Below are positions 59,466 through 64,000 of a stretch of DNA of 64,000 nucleotides, piece after piece; within the stretch, counting starts at the first letter, position 1, and every line of letters starts with the position of its first letter. Location: NCBI GenBank assembly GCA_002007465.1, contig LNAC01001205.1, positions 124,699-188,698 on the forward strand, given 5' to 3'. The notes under the pieces are model-generated. The model saw only the letters and a list, made by a program, of their open reading frames with translations. It was not told the origin of the DNA and ran no database searches. Both the position numbers and the translations under genes were made by a program. This DNA comes from Ailurus styani (Eukaryota; Chordata; Mammalia; Carnivora; Ailuridae).

Positions 59466-61498
59466 TAGAGAGAGGGGAGCGGTGGGGGCAAATAGGGGAC
59501 CCAAGATCAGCAACATGTTTATAAATGCTAAAACCAAATGACAACTGTTGATGGCAGTGACTCATGTTGTTCACCCTACTTTTATGTATGTATAGAATTT
59601 TCCATTATTGTGGAGGAAAAGCCATTCTATAGAAAGAACAAGCTTACTTCATTCTGTCCACTACTCCAACGCCTTCACAAAGGCTTGACTTGGGTTTTGA
59701 ATGAAGGAGAAGTCTACGCAGAGAAAACGGGAGGACAGAAAAGGTTACGAATAAATAGAAACAAGAACAGACTTTCTGTGCTGTAAAGGTAGCTCTCTTT
59801 TTGAAGAGGATATGTGCTATGAAAGAGAGGGAGAGATAGAAAGTAAGTTTAGAAACCTTGGGTTGAATTCAATCATTAAGGACCCTGAAACCCTCACAAA
59901 GAACAATACAACTTCTTTTTCTGTATCCAAACTCCACCTTAATCCATTATGGAAGTATTTACTGAAGATCATCAAAGGCTCAAGGAACAATTTAGATCAA
60001 ACCCCATAACAGCAAATGTCATTAGAACAAAAAACAAACACACAAACCTCTTTCCCAAAAGAGACTTCAGTGTAACAAAAACCAGATTTAGATCTCATCT
60101 GTTATCGGTAACTCTTCATTCAACAATACTTCAGCATAACCAAAATTTGACCTTCTTTTGGAGTTTACTGTTTCTGTGGCTTGTGTAAGGTATAATAATG
60201 TCAAATCCTTGCAAATTCTAAACTGACCAGGATTTAGCACGATTCAGTTGCTGTCTTAGGAAGACGTTTCAGGCCCAAAAGCTTAGAAATGGAATTCCAT
60301 GAATTTCTTGCCATAAATTATAGATAGTTACTTAACTTCCAATGTGTAAAATGGAAATGAGAATGCCTCTCTCAAAGACCAGCATACTTAAATGAAGCAA
60401 AATATCATATGGAAAGTTAACATACGGAACTTAGCACATGGATTTGTCCTCAGAAATGTTTCTGTTCACACTAACATAGCGTCTAGAATTCTGCCTCATT
60501 GTCACATCTGAGAAGCTGCCTGCTACCCAGCTGCCTCCCACCAAGAATAGTGGGACGGTCTGATGGCAACACATCGATGGTACCCCGCTTATTTTTTCTT
60601 TTTTGGAATGCCCCCATACTGCTCACTTGCCCCCTGTAGCCAATCAAGAAAGGCCAAATTTACTTGAAGGCCAATTGCAAAGTCTTCTCCACTTCCAAAA
60701 TCCCACTCTAGTAGAATGCTTGCCAGTACAAAGCCATCTCAATATTTCTTGTTTTTAGTCTATAAAACGCACCCCACTTTTTAATACCTTTGTACACCTG
60801 CTGAAACAGTTGTGACCACAGATGAGTTCTCTTAATGAGAGTTTATGAAAAAATAACCTTCATTAATTCTGTCCCAGGTGTAGTTTTGCCTTTGACGCAT
60901 TGTTTCTTCCTGGCTCTGAAAGTGGGGCTGTCACACGGAGCACTGGATCATGAAGTGAGCTCTCCAGAACAATACCGTTTCCACTGAAAAATTTCTGAAG
61001 TCAAACAAGTGTCTGAAGTTCGTTTGACAATGAACCCTTCATGCATACAGCCTCGTCGTGGCCATTAGTACATTTGAAGGCCTGGAGTGAAAAACCCTTG
61101 TGTTTAAGATGATATGATCCAAGTTTCTTCCACATACCAGGGAATTCTTTCTTGTCTTCCTCATAATGCTATAGTAGATAACAACTCTCCCATGGTGGGG
61201 TCACTGTCACATGGCCTAGTAATGTACCCAGAGGCTGCTAACAGTAATGAGAATAATAGGGATGAAAACAAAAGAGAAGAGAAGCTCATAGAAAAGGAAA
61301 GAGAGAAGAAAAGAGAGAGGGAAAAGACAGTGGAATGACAAACAGCTAAGACATATGTGGAAAGAAATAATATAATGGGTGAAATTATGTCTTTTCATTC
61401 AAAATCCTGTTAGGTTGGGGGTGCTGTATTGCAATCACTGAAATGTCAGTTATTTTAGGTCAGCAGAAGTTGAGCTCCCTTCTCTAATCTTTCTTTTG
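59466..61498. other. Unique sequence, no gene seen
   Basis: About 2 kb with no named repeat. Frames of 64-82 codons (59538-59786, 59812-60009, 59949-60188 on +) lack domains. 60500-60960 has a CCAAT box (60640) and TATAAAA (60761) in an LTR-like layout (see findings). 61245-61335 is purine-rich. Confidence 0.45.
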
Positions 61499-61710
61499 TT
61501 GTTGTTGTTTTGTTTTGTTTTTAAAGATTTTATTTATCGATTTGACAGAGAGAGACATAGTGAGAGAGGGAACACCAGCAGGGGGAGTGGGAGAGGGAGA
61601 AGTAGGCTTCCCACTGAGCAAGGAGCCTGATGCAGGGCTCGATCCCAGGACCCTGGGATCATGACCTGAGCCGAAGGCAGCTGCTTAACCACTGAGCCAC
61701 CCAGGCGCCC
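61499..61710 (-). mobile_element. CAN-SINE
   Basis: Reverse-strand SINE: '(ttg)n' and 'ttttgttttg' tail, 'aaagattttatttatcgatt', 'caaggagcctgatgcagggc', 'gggatcatgacctgagccga', head 'ctgagccacccaggcgccc'. Perfect 15-bp TSD ctaatctttcttttg at 61484-61498 and 61711-61725. Confidence 0.98.
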
Positions 61711-61725
61711 CTAATCTTTCTTTTG

Positions 61726-62436
61726 AACTAGGTTTTGGCCATCCTTTAGGCCTCTGTGAGGATACATCTCAAATTAGGGCTTAAATGTTGTCTGGCTTTG
61801 AAGAGCACTTAAGCTTACAGAAGAAAGAAATTGGTACATTGCAGTGTCAAGCTAAATAAGTGATTTATTGACATTTTTTCAGAACTACTCTAGGTTATTT
61901 TTTGTGGCATGTATCCAAATGGAATAGCACCAAGGTGTTTATATAAGCTCAATTTCTACACTACTCCAATATCTGCAATGAAGTATTTTTATGGCATATA
62001 ACCTTTCCCTCTAAATGAGGGTTTGGTCTTCCTTTAAGTTGTAAGTTGATCAGTGTCTGACTATTTGAGGAATTATAGTTGTACCCAGCAACTTGCAAGG
62101 CTAGAGGCAAACAGGCTGACAATTGCTTTGCATTATTCTACTTGGGACCAATTTAGAAGGCTGGCTAGGTGAGCATAAACAAGATTCTCACCAGTTTGCC
62201 TCATTGCTCAAGGTCTTGCTCAACAGAAATGTCCATGTGACTCCACTTAGGATCACTCTGTCCCTCTGTGCAAGAATTTCCCTGTACAATGGTGCTAGAG
62301 TAGAGGGCAAAAGGTAGGTAAATCCAGATCACCTTTTTGCTAAGGCATTTGTACATGGGGCAGCATTTGTCCAAATTCATCGATTTTTCCAAATTTGCAT
62401 ATGGGTGCCTTACACATGAGCAGCAGCCTTGCTTCC
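61726..62436. other. Unique sequence, no gene seen
   Basis: No repeat recognised. The overlapping frames 62123-62317 (+) and 62201-62446 (-) have no domain. Confidence 0.45.
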
Positions 62437-62542
62437 TTTCATTCATTCATTCAGTCCATTTTTTCTGAGTATCCCCTGAGGATAAGTCATGGTTCTAGAT
62501 ATTGTAGCCCATAAAAAGATAAAATGGTCCAGTCTAAAGAGA
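62437..62542 (-). repeat. L2 3' tail
   Basis: 'tttcattcattcattcagtc', 'tgagtatcccctgaggataa', 'gttctagatattgtagccca', 'taaaaagataaaatggtcca': antisense L2-type 3' end. Confidence 0.78.
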
Positions 62543-62794
62543 TTAAGAGTGTACACAAATATAAAGTTAAAAAGGATAAAAGGAGCACAAATGAAATACC
62601 AGGGAGAAGTTTCCAGATTTTGCGTTCCCCCTCTGGATTCCTCCAGGTGGGTGCCTTCATTTTCACTATTTCTTAATCTCTTTTCTTTCCTGCCTTGAAC
62701 AGGAAAGTACTTGTACTTATACTTTTCTTGCCTTCTTCTTGCTTATCACACCTCTGTCCTGCAACAGAGACTCTACTGTCTTGTGACCCACACC

Positions 62795-63114
62795 AATGGC
62801 CTGCAAACTTCTTGTAAATGGTCAGACAATATTTTAGTCCCTGTGGTTTACAACTACTTACCTCTGTGGTTATAGGAAGAAGTAGCCATAGACAATACAT
62901 AAACAGAGGAGCACAGCTGTGTTCCAATAAAACTTTATTTATGGACACTAAAATTCAGATTTCATATAACTTGTAACACTTGATGAAATACTATTCCTCT
63001 GGGAGTTTTTTTCCCAACCATTTGAAAACATAAAACCCATTCTTATTTCATGGGCCGTACTCACACAGCCAGCAGGCTGGGTTTGGCCCATGGGCCCACA
63101 TTTTGCTGACTCTT
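62795..63114 (-). mobile_element. hAT-Charlie-type non-autonomous transposon
   Basis: Motifs 'gcctgcaaacttcttgtaaa', 'agacaatattttagtccctg', 'gtagccatagacaatacata', 'gctgtgttccaataaaactt' and the terminal 'ggtttggcccatgggcccac' / 'attttgctgactctt' match a common MER-class hAT element (terminal motif type 'ggcccgcgggcc'). There is an internal stretch (62945-63050) not in the usual short form. No transposase. Confidence 0.85.
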
Positions 63115-63399
63115 AACCTAGAGCATGTGTAGGGTAGGCAGTAACCCCCAAAGCCATTGATATGCAAGCAAAGTAGGTAGAGGATAGAAGAACGGGAGGG
63201 TGGGGGATAAGAAGGTCCAATATAGAAATCTACTGGGAAGTTAAATCTTACAGTGCCCTTGTGCAAGGCTTATGGGATCTTTAGGTATGCAGAACCGGTT
63301 TGAGAGAGCAGGCTGACTTTATGTGAGCATTGATAACTTGTCGTGAGATGGGTTCTAAGTTTGTATAGCAACGAGTGCCAGCTGTTCACCAAAATGACT

Positions 63400-63706
63400 C
63401 CCTCTTCCTCACAGTCGGGCAAATAGGATACATTTTCCAGCCACACTTGCAGTTAGCCGTGGCTGTGTAACTGGTTCTGACCATGGAATGTAAGGTGAGT
63501 TAATTTTAAGGACAGGAAGGACTCACTCCCACTCTTCTCCCAACTGAAGGGCCTTGAAGATGGGTTTGCAGTCGATGGTGGAGCAAGCACAAGGGTGAAG
63601 GAAACTTGGTCCCTCAAGGACCACATAGAGAAGAGCTGCTCACTGACCAGGAACATCCACCTTAGACAGTTATGAGAAGAGGAAATATACTTTTGCATGT
63701 ATAATT
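63400..63706 (+). mobile_element. Ancient repeat, LTR-like, class unassigned
   Basis: 'cattttccagccacacttgc', 'ggctgtgtaactggttctga', 'ccatggaatgtaaggtgagt' and 'gatggtggagcaagcacaag' match the same ancient repeat family as 42066-42450. Its 3' part lies in the first unit of the tandem duplication below. Confidence 0.6.
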
Positions 63707-63764
<58 letters not shown>

Positions 63765-63863
63765 AGCNCCTCAAGGACCACGTAGAGAAGAGCTGCTCAC
63801 TGACCAGGAACATCCACCTTAGACAGTTATGAGAAGAGGAAATATACTTTTGCATGTATAATT

Positions 63864-63921
<58 letters not shown>

Positions 63922-63925
63922 AGCC
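63612..63925. repeat. 157-bp tandem duplication with (TA)26 in each copy
   Basis: Copy 1 starts at 63612 and copy 2 at 63769, an offset of 157. They agree except A/G at 63625/63782 and differences right after the TA tracts. TA tracts at 63709-63760 and 63866-63917 are both 52 bases. A single N (63768) sits at the copy boundary. It is either a very recent duplication or an assembly error. Confidence 0.97.
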
Positions 63926-64000
63926 TTTTTGTTACAGCGGTCAATGCTATCCTAATTAACATAGTTGTCAAATGCAGAGCCATGTCTTTTTAACCTTTGT

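Noticed and set aside
61114..61338. Lys/Glu/Arg-rich coiled-coil-like frame
   Set aside because: The charged end comes from a purine-rich low-complexity tract, not a coding signal.

Overview
This window is mammalian nuclear DNA, and I can support no protein-coding gene or functional RNA gene in it. It carries many carnivore-specific tRNA-derived SINEs (CAN-SINE/SINEC; head like 'gcgcctgggtggctcagt', internal 'ggtcatgatctc', tail 'aataaataaaatcttt'). The youngest share a 'gttaaagcctctgc' head variant that I associate with arctoid caniforms (mustelids, seals, bears); a mustelid is my best guess. Carnivore L1 3' ends, old L1M pieces, L2, MIR and hAT-type fossils fit this. Open reading frames are short, lack recognisable domains, and in several cases are clearly translated repeats.

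Layout. 1-5 kb: antisense L1 remains in A+T-rich sequence. 5-8.1 kb: unique sequence, then a sense L2 split by a young SINE, and a CA/CG/CA microsatellite. 8.1-11 kb: nested fossils, including a sense L1M ORF2/3' end interrupted by an antisense SINE. 11-18 kb: MIRs, SINEs, a hAT-type transposon and a repeat-free block at 15.7-18.1 kb. 18-21.5 kb: L1 3' ends with nested and adjacent SINEs, then an unusual L1 tail with a 115-bp stretch present twice. 21.5-30 kb: MIRs, SINEs, a poly-C assembly gap and old L1M remains. 30-40.6 kb: mostly unique sequence with a few MIRs and SINEs, including a homeodomain-type palindrome near 33.0 kb. 40.6-48 kb: MIR, L2, L1 and SINE copies. 48-57 kb: long unique stretches, some A+T-rich and plausibly regulatory. 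57-63 kb: MER5A-like, L2, L1 ORF2, a SINE and a hAT-Charlie-type copy. 63.6 kb to the end: a 157-bp near-perfect tandem duplication with a (TA)26 tract in each copy and one N at the junction.

The sequence looks like an intergenic or deep intronic region. Its content can be read as layered insertions, many dated relative to one another by target-site duplications (TSDs). The possibly functional parts are a few repeat-free blocks that may be conserved noncoding elements; this cannot be shown without cross-species alignment. I found no evidence of a new multi-gene system. Repeat family names come from recognising consensus-like motifs by eye, and boundaries are approximate unless a TSD fixes them.
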